Shown: piece by piece, positions 1-13,713 of the stretch
How the letters are laid out: every line of letters begins with the position of its first letter
How positions within the stretch are numbered: position 1 is the stretch's first letter
Assembly (NCBI GenBank): GCA_018105865.1
Contig: CM030845.1
Coordinates: 7,571,890-7,635,889 of the forward strand
DNA length: 64,000 nt
Direction of reading: 5' to 3'
DNA from: Metaphire vulgaris
Lineage: Eukaryota; Annelida; Clitellata; Crassiclitellata; Megascolecidae
Position numbers and translations under genes: made by a program
Notes under the pieces: generated by a model
The model's input: the letters and a program-made list of their open reading frames with translations, nothing else
What the model was told of the DNA's origin: nothing
Database searches by the model: none

Positions 1-78
1 TCAGGCACAAGAACAGCAAATTGGGGGCGGTATTTTTTCAGGAGCCATGGGCGGCACAAGACCACGCTACGCCACTGG
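1..78. mobile_element. Right end of a hAT-like MITE (cut by window edge)
   Basis: The sequence GCGGCACAAGACCACGCTAC followed by GCCACTG matches the terminus of the element at 58938-59204, including the same GCCCATGGCTCCTG stretch in inverse order. The left end lies outside the window. Confidence 0.5.
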
Positions 79-646
79 CCAACAGCCAATCAGAAAGCCT
101 GAGTCAAGGTACTACAGCCCTAAAGAAATAATGTCAGGCCTATAATTCATGAAATGAATGCACAAGGGACCAATAACAAAGTTTTTTTTATATATTTTAA
201 GTTTTGATGGGGATTTTAAAAATTCTAACAAAATGATTTTTCTAAAAATAAATTGCTGCCATGGTGACAGCTTCAGAATTTTTAATGGGTGGTAAAGGAG
301 TCAGTCTATTCGTCTCCTACTATCCAGGTGGTGTGGTCATTGTCATCTTTCTCCTAGGTTTTTAATGATACAAACCTATTTCATGCTCATAATAATTTTG
401 GTCATCTGTTGCCGAGGAATTGAAGCTAACAACAGTGATTCAAATGTCAATGCATTTCACTCTGAACCTAGAAACATTGCCTGAATGCTAAATTCAAATC
501 AAATATCTCATGTGATATATATCAAATATGTGACAGCTTCTGAACATGCTTCTCAATAAAACAACAGACCTAAAGTTATTATTAATATTACAGACATGAA
601 AGCAAATGGAACAAACAGAAATTATCATGATCTTTATCGTCATTAC

Positions 647-3600
647 CTGACAAATAGCATCATACATGGTGCGCAAGGATGAACGACCATATGGAGTGTC
701 AAAATTGAAATCTCCCAGGTCAGCCCCAGTTGCCGCCCTACGGTCACCCTTGGTCAGCGCACCTACACCAAAACAGGATCCCCCAAAATATTTATACAGA
801 AGTTCTGTTACACTAACTTACGTCACAACTTCAAACAAAATTAGCAAACAAACTTCAAACTCACAAAATCTCTGAACAATGGCAAAATCAAAATATTAAA
901 CCTTTACAATTAGACACGCAAACTGAGCATTTGCATAATTTTAAGTATACATCAGGAGCCCTAAGATCAACTCAGCCATCATTAGCCATATGGCGGAGGA
1001 AACCGAATAGCGAATTAAACCGCAGAGTAAACAGGCGCAATGCATGAGAAAACTGGCCTCGTATCATGTAACCTACACCAGTTGCTTGGCTGAGGGCCTT
1101 GAAACGGAGATCAAAAGCCTTGTGGTTGGCCTTGAGAGCTTGGGAAGGACTTTATTTTAAGTATACATCAAATATTATTTAATTTTTGCTCATATTTGTT
1201 CTTCATATTAAAATCTTCAAACAGAAATAAATTATCATGAAAATATTTGAAAAATTAATACCGCATCAGCATAAACTCACCGAGAGACTGCAATCTTCTT
1301 GCAACAGCTGATGCAAATCTATATTCACCTCCAATATTGGTTGTCACCAATTTGTACAAAGGACCACTTTAACAGAAAACAAAAATCACTATTTGGGCTA
1401 CAGTATTTTACCATTTAAGTACCAAAACGCCCAAACGTGCCAATGCCCGTTATGTCCCAAAGCGTCCAAAAGCAATACCATAACTTTTAATGTCTTATCT
1501 CGCTTAATATAACATCTATGGAGTTGCCATCAGAGGTTAACCCCTCAAGATTCCCAGTCAACCGACCCAAAAATTCAAATTAATAAATAGTCCTTTTATA
1601 TCAGGATATTTAAATTTGCCACATGTGTAAACAGTAAGTCAATGGAAGTATTTGAATCAATGTTTTATGGCAAATGTAATGTTTATGTTTTAGCAACCCT
1701 ATGTATAAGGGGCAACGAAACACCAGGGACTCCAATGAATATTTAAATTCTTGATGTCATAGCTAAAAATAGCGACCATTTAAATTGGCCATTTTAAATT
1801 CAATGCTGGCATAAACAACCTGTGTATTTGGAGGAATTAAACTCTGCCTCCACATAGAAACATCAATGAACACGCGAGAAATGAGAAAAGATTTCAATTA
1901 CCGCATGTAGTTCCTTTTTACTATGAAAGCAGATTCCTTTGTAACTTCAAAATGTCGAAATGAAAGAAGGGTGCAACAATAAGAAAAGATATATCTCCGC
2001 TAAATATAGTCCTACTAACAAAATTCTTGATTTTTTTGCCCCAACTGAATCTCCCCACACCTTTGCCTCTCACCAGAGATAGCTTATCTTTCAAAATTTT
2101 AGCTACAGAGCTTTAAACTAAATTTTTGATATTTTGAGCAAGTTTAGGCCTGTTTTAGGCCAGAAGGTGGAACCCTCTTAAATTCTATATATTTTTGAAC
2201 AGATGGTTAGGAAGAGGAATACAAATTCAGGAGAATAGTATATATATCTCATCATTTTAGCTTTCATAAAACCAGAGCAATAGCAAGATGACAAAATCCA
2301 ATATTACGTGAAAATAGAAAATACGCAAAAACGCTGGTTCTCAGGGACTTTTCTAAAAAATTCTCTGGTTGTCAGGAACTTTTCCATTTGGGGGTACCTG
2401 GTAGTTAAAGAGTTAAAGTTTAAACCAATATTTCAAACAATGTGAAGAATTAAGATCAGTATTTTCTCTAACCTTGTTTGATTTGACCTATGTGAACGAC
2501 CGAGCTGTTGAACTGCCTTGTCTGCGCTCCAAGGAAGTTCTATTGTAAGATGCAAACGGCGTTTCTGATTGGCTGCACGACTATCAGCATGAAGAGAAAT
2601 TCCTATATGAATGCATACAAACAATAAATAACAATATTTAATCAAAATACTCAACTAGAGCATTCATAAAGCCAAAGCTCACAAAATTTAAGCACTCAAA
2701 AAGTGATAAATTCCACTAAAAACAATATCACGAGTATCCATCTTTAAACAAAACATTTCTTTCACAAATAAATACTACAAAATGTGAATGTCACTAAAAA
2801 TAAATTCTAATAACTGACCTGTGCTGGCAGCATCCGAGATAATTGCAACCAGCTTCTGACCAGACATAAACAAATTTCTCTAAAACATAAACAATGAAAA
2901 CCAAAATTTAAAGCAAGAAATAAAGTGAAAGAGACTGACAATCAGAAAACTGCAGACATAATTAAATCTCACACGGGATTAATAAAAGAGAAATCAATAA
3001 TTTTTGTCATAATAAAAAAGCTTGTAATCAGAATTCTCTTATTCTGAAAACAGCGGCAATTGATTTCAAAGACTTCCACACACTCAAATGAGTATGTACC
3101 AAATCCAAACCACCTTAATTTGTGATACAAACTGTAATGAAGAAAAAATTTTAATGTTAAAGTCACAATACTACCTCAGTGACATTGAGACTTTCAAGGG
3201 CATTTGCTTCAGCATCAGATGCCCTGAGCTGTAGTGCTGGCTGACCATTTGGCGTCGTACATATGATACGCCAGCGACGTCCTGTCATCTCCGCAACGCA
3301 ATCAGGTCCTCCTAATTTATCTATGATTTCGTCAAGTGAACTAAAAATTAGAAGAAAAAACCACCTTTAAAACAGAATGTGCCCAAAGTCATTGACAGTC
3401 ATGGGGCAACGAGCCTGGAATGCCCTTCCACCAGCGCTATGGGACATAAAGTTGCCCGTCGCTTTTCATAAACAGTTGAAGACACATCTGTTTGATTGTG
3501 CTTATAATAATTGACATTAATTGTAATGCGCTTGCTAACATTAATTGATTAGGCACAATATAAATAGCTAATTAAATTAAATTAAATGAAAGACAACACT

Positions 3601-6600
3601 GTTCTGTTTTGTTCTTTAGCCATCCTCAATGCGAGGTCGGGCTACATTATGTATCACGTCTCTCCATATCTGTCGCTCTTCTGCTTTCCGAATCATGTTT
3701 TGAAAAGAGAGTCCAGTCCATGTTATTATGTTGTCTAGCAAAGCTGCTCTTGATCTTCCATGCGATCTTCTGCTGGATAGTGTTCCTTGAATTAGTTCTT
3801 TTTCTAGACAAGAGCCTTGCTTTCTCATGACGTGTCCAAGATAACATACTTTGTCTTTTTCAATGTTGTTCAGCAGTATAGTGGAAGGTGACTATAAAGG
3901 TGCTTTAAATCAGTGGTTCCCAACCTCTTTCACCATAGTTTTCCACTCCTTCACCTCACCTACCCTGCTCTTTTGATTGCATGGATGTCTATGTCTCTAG
4001 ATCACGTACCACTCTTACTCAGCATTGGTCATTCAGAGTAACTGGACCTTCTCACTAGAATGGACTGTCTCACACCTCTCTTCTTACTCCCACGCTCGAT
4101 TCATTGATAAGATTAAAGTCTCAGTTTCTTATCAAGTGACTCTAAAGATGGGAGTGCCTCTGAGTAGAAATATAAGAGGTGCCATATAAGTCCCTTATTA
4201 CATCACATTATAGTAATAATAGATATATAAACAAAGTGCAGACATAAAAGGTTGCAATTAACGAGACCCGTTTGGTAGCTGAATCTTATTTGAGAAGTTA
4301 ATCAGGGCTTCCTTTGCTTTACAGCACCATTCATCAGCAACCGGAGGAGAGGAGACGAGACTGGAGGATTTCTGTGTAGTTAAAGCAAAAATACAACTTA
4401 AAATCATCAGTGAAATACTTAAAACGTTGTTATATAATCAAATATTTCAGCAGTAAAAATCTTAAACCTCGTATTTTCTAAAGTCATCAAACACTCGCAA
4501 GGCATCAGAAATTCAAGTCCATGATAATTTCAAACAGCAAACAACAGATTTTACGTACAGTGGCATCATTTCATCAAAAAGCAGTCTGAGCATAATGTAA
4601 AGGAAATTACTAATATTAAAACTTTGCTGAATCAAAGGTGATAAGCAAAGTTATGATTTTGAATGATATAAACTAACTTATAACTTACTTCAGGCTCAAT
4701 CAGAATAGGAAAATGCTGTTCGAGAAACTGCTTCAAAATTTCACGACAAAGTGAAACAAAGCCTCCGGGATATATGCCATTTTTCTTATTTATTTCATTT
4801 TGCAAACTTGCCTACAAAAACAAATATACAACTCTAACAAAACAAACTTTTTTAAATAACCTCATATCACATATGTTTCATTTTGCATCATTATAATTTC
4901 ATACCAAAAATTTAGCCACAGACCAGATAATGATAATAAGAACAGAGTCAGAAAAATAGAAATAATTATTTTATAAAGTAATGTATAACAAAATACTAAA
5001 TAACCATGAGATGAGGTGCAAATTTTAAAAGCCTGTTACCTCTCCAGTTGTTTGGAGTCCTATTACAACACAAAAGCCAGCTTCTAAAGAGGACTTTGAC
5101 TCTTCAATGATTGTTGGAACTTTCATACCGAGGCTGAGAAATTTCACAAATTTTAATTCAACAAAATGTCAAAAAAGAAAGCTCGTTAAATAAATAAAAA
5201 AACAGCAAATCCCTATCAGTACAGTATTTGATTTAGCAGGTTATTTATAGGCCAATGCTTCAAAACCGCTGGCCCTCAAATTTTTATACTCTACTTCAAG
5301 AACTCATGAATCATTTTACAAATCTCTAATGCCACTGCTATACACTAATTCATGCATAATTATAGTTTTTTCTTCAAAAATACAATTTTACTGCTTTGTA
5401 AAAAGGTTCTTAATTATGTGCTTGATTAATATGTGGTTTATTATACTCAATCCTGCTTTGATGATAACACAAACATGGAGGGCACCAAAAGCCAAATATT
5501 GGGTGGGCCAACATGGCCTGTTTGAAATTGGACAATGCAAGGACTAGTGCTACAGTAGGCTATAGATATGAGGCTATAGATATGCAAAAATTCAGAAGAG
5601 TGATGAAACGAATTAAAACCACATATTCTTGTGTCCCCATCTTTGCTGTGTCAAACTGTACTAGAATTGTCAATATATTCTGTCTCAATTTTTGTCTAGA
5701 GCTCTCGAAATGCCACGAAAAATAATGAGCCATTTGAAACAACATCATACAAAGTCTTTCAGAAATCTATTCTCTGTCAAATGTCTAAAAAATCAATCGA
5801 GAGATAAGATGGCGCTTAAGAGAGCTGGTTTCTTTTATAGACCACAAAAATATTATAAAATTGATACCCTGTTTGAAATTGGACAATGCAAGGACTAGTG
5901 CTACAGTAGGCAAAAATTCAGAAGATTGATGAAATGAAGTAAAACCACATATTCTTGTGTCCCCATCTTTGCTGTGTCAAACCGTACTAGAATTGTCAAT
6001 ATATTCTGTCTCAATTTTTTTCCAGAGCTTTCGAAATGCCACGAAAAATAATGAGCCATTTGAAACGACACTATACAAAGTCTTTCAGAAATCTATTCTC
6101 TATCAAATGTCTAAAAAAATCAATCGAGAGATAAGATGGCGCTTAAGAGAGCTGGTTTCTTTTATAGACCACAAAAAAATTATAAAATTGATACCCTGTT
6201 TGAAATTGGGCAATGCAAGGACTAGTGCTACAGTAGGCTATAGATATGCAAAAATTCAGAAGATCGATGAAACGAATTAAAACCACATATACTTGTGTCC
6301 CCATCTTTGCTGTGTCAAACCGTACTAGAATTGTCAATATATTCTGTCTCAAATTTTTTCTAGAGCTTTCGAAATGCCACAAAAAATAATGAGCCATTTG
6401 AAACGACACTATACAAAGTCTTTCAGAAATCTATTCTCTATCAGGTTTTATAGACCATAAAAATATTATAAAATTGATACCCTGCTTGAAATTGGACAAT
6501 GCTAGTGCTACAGTAGGCTATAGATATGCAAAAATTCAGAAGAGTGATGAAACGAATTAAAACCATGGAGGGCGCCACAAGCCAAATATTGAGTGGGCCA

Positions 6601-9600
6601 ACATGGCCAATATTTCAGAGTCAAGACAGCGCAGCGAGAAATTCTCACCATTACGATTAATCGATCATTGAAAAAACACAGTTGCATGGTTATATAAATG
6701 TAATAATTTTGAATTGTCTTCCACATCTGTGACATCTCAATTATATATGGCAATATTATGCCAATATATTGGGGATTTGGGGTTATTAGTTCCACAAAAC
6801 ATTGTAATTTGCCAATTGAAATTGGGTGGGCCAAGCACATTGTTGCCCATTGGGCCTAAATATTGGGTGGGCCATGGTCCACCTGGCCCACCCTGTTGCA
6901 CCCCCCATGAACACAAACTATTCTAATTTTGCCTAAATTATTTAAAATACTTATTCTGCTAATGCCAAACCATGCTATCCAGAGACATAGATCCATTACC
7001 ATACATGCATAAGCAGTAACCCTAATTAATAAATCACCATATCAGAAGGTGAGCATACTACTCACAAGTAGGGATCAACAGGAAATCGCCCCAGACATTC
7101 GACTCAGCCGAGTATCACGCTTTTGCAAGTATTCGACTCGGCAAATACTTGGCATGCGAGGTAAATACTTGGCATGCAAATAGTTTCCTATAACAATAGG
7201 CTATTCAGGACCTACCCCAGTTAACAGCAGAAGGAAACGTTGTTTAACCTTTTCATTCCCAATTTAATTTCTTTTTTTAAATTTGTTGAAGTCAAAACTG
7301 AAGCAAATGGGTATACCTATAGACATCTAAGCACATTATAAAATTAAAATATTAGTTAATTATATAATTATGGTATGACTCCATTCGGAGTCAGTGGTGG
7401 TGTAAGGTCCCCATCATACCCCATGACTCCATTTGGAGCAGTGATCCAACATTTTCTAACAGTGCCCCAAAAAATGTTGTAGCTGTGTTCCTAAAATTTT
7501 GGATCAGTGCTTCAAACATTCATTTTATAGCAGTGCTCCTTCAGCATTTATAAAAAGTGACACTTGCTGTAACTGCAAGCTGAAACTAACCATAACTGTC
7601 TAAAGAATCGCTGATGAGCTGCCCAATAAGTTGCCCAAATACGACCATTACTGCCATGAGTTCTCTGTAGCGCAATCTGAAGAGCCTTGTGAGTTTCACT
7701 CCTTCAGACAGAAATAGCACAACATAAAGAACTTCAACTTCAAACGAATGCATATGAAACATTCAGTTTCATCACACATTCACAATCTGTTAAAAATTTC
7801 CACACAGAATGAATATGACAGCACTGTGGTTCTGAAGAAACACATATCAAAGGTGCCATTGATTTATAATCATAATCAGCTCCATTTCTGATGCCTTTAG
7901 ATCAATCAATTGCTGAATTGGGTTAGAAACACAATAAACTTACATCTTTGCAATTCATGTAACTCCAAAATCCAACAAAAATAATCAATAATAAGCATTT
8001 ACAAAAACAGCCTCTATAGTTTATATTATGAATAAAACAATTTACCAGACATGGGCAGCAACATCATACATTTTCTTTTGCTCTTTAGTCAATGAAACTT
8101 CAAGTGTAACAAACTAAGGAAAGCAAGAAACTAATATAAATAATATTCTCATCAGCATAGTGCTATAAACCAGTGGTTCTCAACCCTCTTTGCCTCGTGG
8201 ACCACTTTTGAAGTTCAAAAATTTATCGCAGAACACCTGATAAAATGAGCAGTCATCTGCTCTTAAAAGCGGTGATGACCTTTTGTTCTTTTTTTGCTTG
8301 TCAGACTTTTTCACGTTGAAAATGCACAAAATACACACAAAATATGCTGATAACCTTCTTATGCTGAAGGCCTTATTTTGCTCGTCACACTTTTCAGATT
8401 TTTTTCACATGAAAATATATATGTCTAATTTTTATTTACGTTTTTCAGACTTCGCCACGGACCACTAGACCTCTTCTCGCGGACCACAGGTGGTCCGCTG
8501 ACCGCAGGTTGAGAACCACTGCTATATGCCATCTGGCAAACAGTAATTACTGACAGATTATCACTTTGCTCTCCCATAACAGGACAAACTAACTACACCC
8601 AAGACCAATTTCAAATATGGTGTCATGGTCAACAAGCAGTCTCCCTCTCTGGACCAAATATTAGGGCAGTCACCCAATGATCTGTGATGCCTATTGGAGA
8701 GTCATCATTTCAATAAACAGCTCAAAGCTTTTTTAAAAATGGCATATGACCATTGATCTGTTGATACTGTCTTGTTCACTCAGTCCTGTCTGCAATAAAT
8801 ATCTTGGAATCTATTTATAAGTTGAACATTTTAAAAAACTGACCCTACTACCACCACTTCTCGTTTTCTTCTGTAGGTGCTGTGTATTTCTACGTTAGCG
8901 GCCATGGATTTCCAATTTGTACGATCTTGATATCCTCTTATTAGTTCAATGTTATTATTTACTCCCTCAATTCCACTAACTACTAATAATAACTATACTA
9001 GGAATATTACCTCAGCTTGCTTAAAGCTGAGACTTCGGCAAACATAGATTCCAGAACTTTTCATATCCATGGCTAACATTTCTGCAACACCTATTCACGT
9101 AGAAACATACAAATAAATTAAAGTCCAAAAGAATTCTCTTAAGGAACTAAAAGCACAAATTTCACCAAACCACAGCCAAATTTCAGTAATTCAATAATAA
9201 ACAAAAAAGCTTAGCAGCTCTGTCTTACAAAAAAATCCAGTAATGAACACGATAAATCAAGATAGAAGAAAGGTAACTTTCAATTCTGCAACCAATAATG
9301 TCTATTGGAGGGACATTTTTTTTACAAAAACAGAAAAACAATTGTTGAAACCAGAAAAACAATTATTGAAACCACGTACCAAGTCCTTTTTTCTGAACTG
9401 TGTCAAGAAAAACTTCAAACGATCTGAATGCTGCACCTTCACCCCACAAACCAAGCCTCTGCATAAATGCCTATAAAATTAAGCACAATAAAATACTAAG
9501 CACCTTTAACACATTCAGCGCCCATGTAGCAGAACGTCTTTCGTCTGCGAAATAAGTATGGCAAATAAACAGTCTGCAAAAACCAACAGCGGCAGACTCT

Positions 9601-12600
9601 AACAGGGCAGATTAAATATCACGAGAGCCCAATGACAGAGTTTGTGACATGGCGAGTCTAGGCCGCCATCAAATAAGCCTATCCACCACTGCTCAGTGGT
9701 TACTCTCTTTAGAGATGAGTTAGGAAAGTTAGGAGAAGGAAAACTCTGATACTAAACCAGGACAGATGGAGCTCACTAAACCTCTTCAGGCAAATCCATC
9801 TAGGGGAAGGTAAACTCCAAACTCAAACCATTGCAGAAGGCAATGGAAAACCATCAAAATTATATTCCCAAGTAATTTCCAAAGGCAAGTAGAAAAATAT
9901 AAAAGTATATATATATATATATGTCCTATATTTTATCTGCTGTAACACAATAATTGGCCCAGCCAGAAAAATCACGATAGTCGTCTATACTGCCAGCAAA
10001 CAGTTAAAAGTCTGAACATTTCTCACCATATTTTTTACATCAGAAACTCCAGTTGCACTGCAATACACAACTCGAGCCTTTGGAAGCTGCCTTAAAACAA
10101 ATACATACATTATAAAATCTACACACAAAATAATTGTGCAAAAAAGTATATCTGCTGAAAATAATAAGTACAGATCTGGAAATCAAATTTGGTAATAGCT
10201 GTCAATAACATCATTGGAAATCTTTTTCAGGTGGAAAATTAAATAGCATTCAATTTCAGCAACCGTGCTTTTTCATACAAAACACTCAAGCATACTTCTG
10301 CAGGCTATTCACGGCAACGGCAACTTTAGTGCTGGCTTGTTCATTCCCCTAATACAAGAAACAAAGCAAACAGGTTCAAACTATGTGAAAATAAATGAAA
10401 CAACAACTAAAGCAAGAAATTTTCTAAAAACACAGAAATACAGCTGGAAATACTGGTATATGCATTGGCCTCTATCATTAATAGAATCTGAGCTGCATAG
10501 ATAGAACCTCAGCCAGAAACTCGTTTTAAAATTTCACAACGTATACTGCCTGCTAAACCATTGTTTTAAAGGTTTCTTAATTCTGTACATAGCTGTAATG
10601 TTTCAACAAAATATTCTATAATGATTTAATTAAGCATCAAGAAATAATTATATTACTTCAACAAAATAAATCATTGAAAATTGCAGTCAGCATAATTGGG
10701 CAATAGCTTTATATAAACACACTGTTTAAGAAAATCAATTTACCAGAGCTAATCAATACAAGATAACAAATGCAATAGATTAGCTATTTCAGCAAAAGCA
10801 GAACAATGCTAATCCAAATCATTACTAAGTGACAAATCTCTTCAAAAACCTGCATATGCCCATGGGACAATACAGATAATCATCAAAGACCATAATATTG
10901 AATGCAACAAGCCTGAAACAGCAACTGCATAAGAAACAACAACCAGGAATCAAACAATGACAATTTATATTTACGGGAACAAAGTGTTTCGCTTTGTGGC
11001 ATTCATCAAAAATAAGGCAACCGCCAAAGTTTGGACCACCGCACCAATCAACCAATTGCTGTTGACGGCTGTGACGAGCAGAGCTGAAAACGCCTGAAAA
11101 CATGACATCATTAAATCATCGAATGCAGAATGAAGTAACAGCTTACTTACAAATCAGTCTACAGAAATTATATTGATTGGAGTATAGCGCCTGACATCAC
11201 CGGCACACAGTTCTCTGCAGAAACATTACTTGCAGCTACTCAATATACAAATAAAAAGTAATTCGAAAATCATTTACATCATTATCAAAGCACGACAATT
11301 TATCCAAGGAATGCTGATCAAATGTACTATCACATCTTACCGCCTTTACTGACAGAAGATACAAGAGTTGAGTAAGTACAAAACATAACACCGTCTTTGA
11401 AATCGGTTGCCAAACCAAGAGCTCTACGTTAAAGCAAAACAAAAAATTCAAGCTCAAAATTAAATATATACTAAACTGCATAACAAATGCTCATCAAAGA
11501 TATTAAAGCTAAATTGTGCTTACAAATTAGGCATGAACATAAAAATTATTGCTGCAACTGAATAGTTTAGAATAACAAGAAACAAGTTACATTTAAAATA
11601 ACTAGTGATAATTATGCAATCAGCCATTTACTTTGTCATTTTATCCAGTTGTTGACAGCCTTCGATAACTTTGATGTAGCAACCAATGTCTTCAAGATCT
11701 CTGTTTCACAATTATCAAAACAGATGGGGTAAACATTGACAACTGTTGTTGAAACCCTGCATCTGACACCGAAAATGTTCCGTGCAATTGAAAGTAATAG
11801 GTTCTTTGAGCTTCAATATCCCATTTTAAAAATAAATAGCTAAATTAACACTAGAGTTTCAAAACATCACAAAATTATCTATAGACTTAAAATCCATAAA
11901 GCAACACAAAGAAACAATTTTAATTTACAATACAATTTGCAATACAATATAATTTTAGTTAATTTCACTTCTATACATCTACAAGACAAAAAAATGTAAT
12001 TTAACTCATCAACTAAACAAATGCATAATATCAATCAACACCGATAATTTCAAACTTTACCACAAAACACAAATATAAGAAATCTTACAAAATTTATTGA
12101 ACCGCTCACCGCTTTGCATCCACAATGAGATCACTAGACAAGCTGAACCAGACATGCTTTGTTCTACCGCGAACATAATTATCAAGAAGTATTCCAGCAA
12201 TCTGTTTAAAACAATGCTACATTATACATAAAAATTATATTTAAAACAAAACTATTAAAATAATATAAGTTCTGACAATAAATCTATATGGTCAAGTCCA
12301 TAGAGCAACTGCCCTTGATTAAAAGCAATTACAGAAAGTTTGGTACGACCCAGAAAAACAGAAGAATATTCAAATTCCATTAATTTTGTACCTACCTGAC
12401 GACCTTTCCCCACACCTGCTGCATCACCAATGAAAAATCCAGCGCGACTGCCATCTCCAAGTAGTATCTGATGACGCTGACACTAAGAAAGAGCAGATAC
12501 TTTTCAAAAATGCTGCTATCCAACAAATTTTATAATATCGAAACAGAGCCAGAGCAGAATGCCATCAACAAAAATAAACAGAAGAAAACTGAAGAAAACT

Positions 12601-13653
12601 AAATGGAGCTCAAAACTCATAACATATCCAAAAATCAAGGATATCTAGGAAACGTTTAAATAATAAAGAACCTACCGCATACATAACACCTTCAAGCTGA
12701 AGGCCACTCAACTTTCCAGATATCACTGTCTCTTGAGGAATGCTGTCAGCCAAAGGATAGGAACATGGAAGTGGATCGATGGCCTGAAAAATTTAACCAC
12801 ATTCACCATATTTAACCATATTCACAGCCTAATCTATTCAATGCACAAAGTCATAGCCATGGACTTCCTTACAACTATCAAGATCATATCTCTAAGTATA
12901 TAGGCAATATTTCTAAAATGTTACTATACGTATTAAACTCAAGAGCGTTGGCTGTCAAAGTGTATGCAAGCAAATTGGGAGTGCTCATTGACAGCCAACT
13001 GTCAATGGCCGACCACGTCAATGCTGTTAGCAAAAAGTCATTCTTCCAGTTGCGCCAATTGCGAGCGGTCAGGAAGTCGCTGACCACTGAAGTGAGCAGG
13101 ACGCTAGCCCAGGCCTTTATTAACAGCAGGATGGACTACTGCAACAGTGCCCTCTACAGTGTTAGCGACTACCTGCAGCAAAGGCTTCAAAGCGTCCAGA
13201 ACGCGGCGGCATACCTGGTGACGCAGACAGAGAAGTTCGACCACATCTGGCCTGCTCTACGAGAGCTCCACTGGCTTCCAGTCTGCCAGCGCATGAAGTT
13301 CAAGGTGGGGACGATCGCATTCAAGGCCCAGCACAACCCGGCACCACCGTACCTGAGCGAAATGTTCTGTCTGATCTCGCCGAGCATTCCGGCCGCAAGG
13401 GCTTACGCTCTGCCTCAACCGGCACAGTAGTTGCCCCTCGGACGCGGACAAAATACGGAGACCACAGCCTAACTATTGCTGGACCAACCTTCTGGAACTC
13501 CCTCCCGACACCACTGCGTATCACTTGCTCTGAAGTCATTACTTTTGTTCAGAAAGAAGCTGAAGACTATCTTGTTTAATAGCTAACACTGACTGACATT
13601 AGTGCATTTGCTGTACTGCGAACTTGTGCTTTATAAATGTTCGTAGTAGTAGC

Positions 13654-13713
<60 letters not shown>

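Noticed and set aside
3911..4130. CAGTGGTTCCCAACC hAT-like terminus
   Set aside because: Only one end is visible. I could not find the matching inverse terminus or target duplication, so I did not call a full element.
5692..6409. Repeated small ORFs ([14 protein letters not shown])
   Set aside because: They recur in each tandem unit with stops and shifts and have no splice or domain support.
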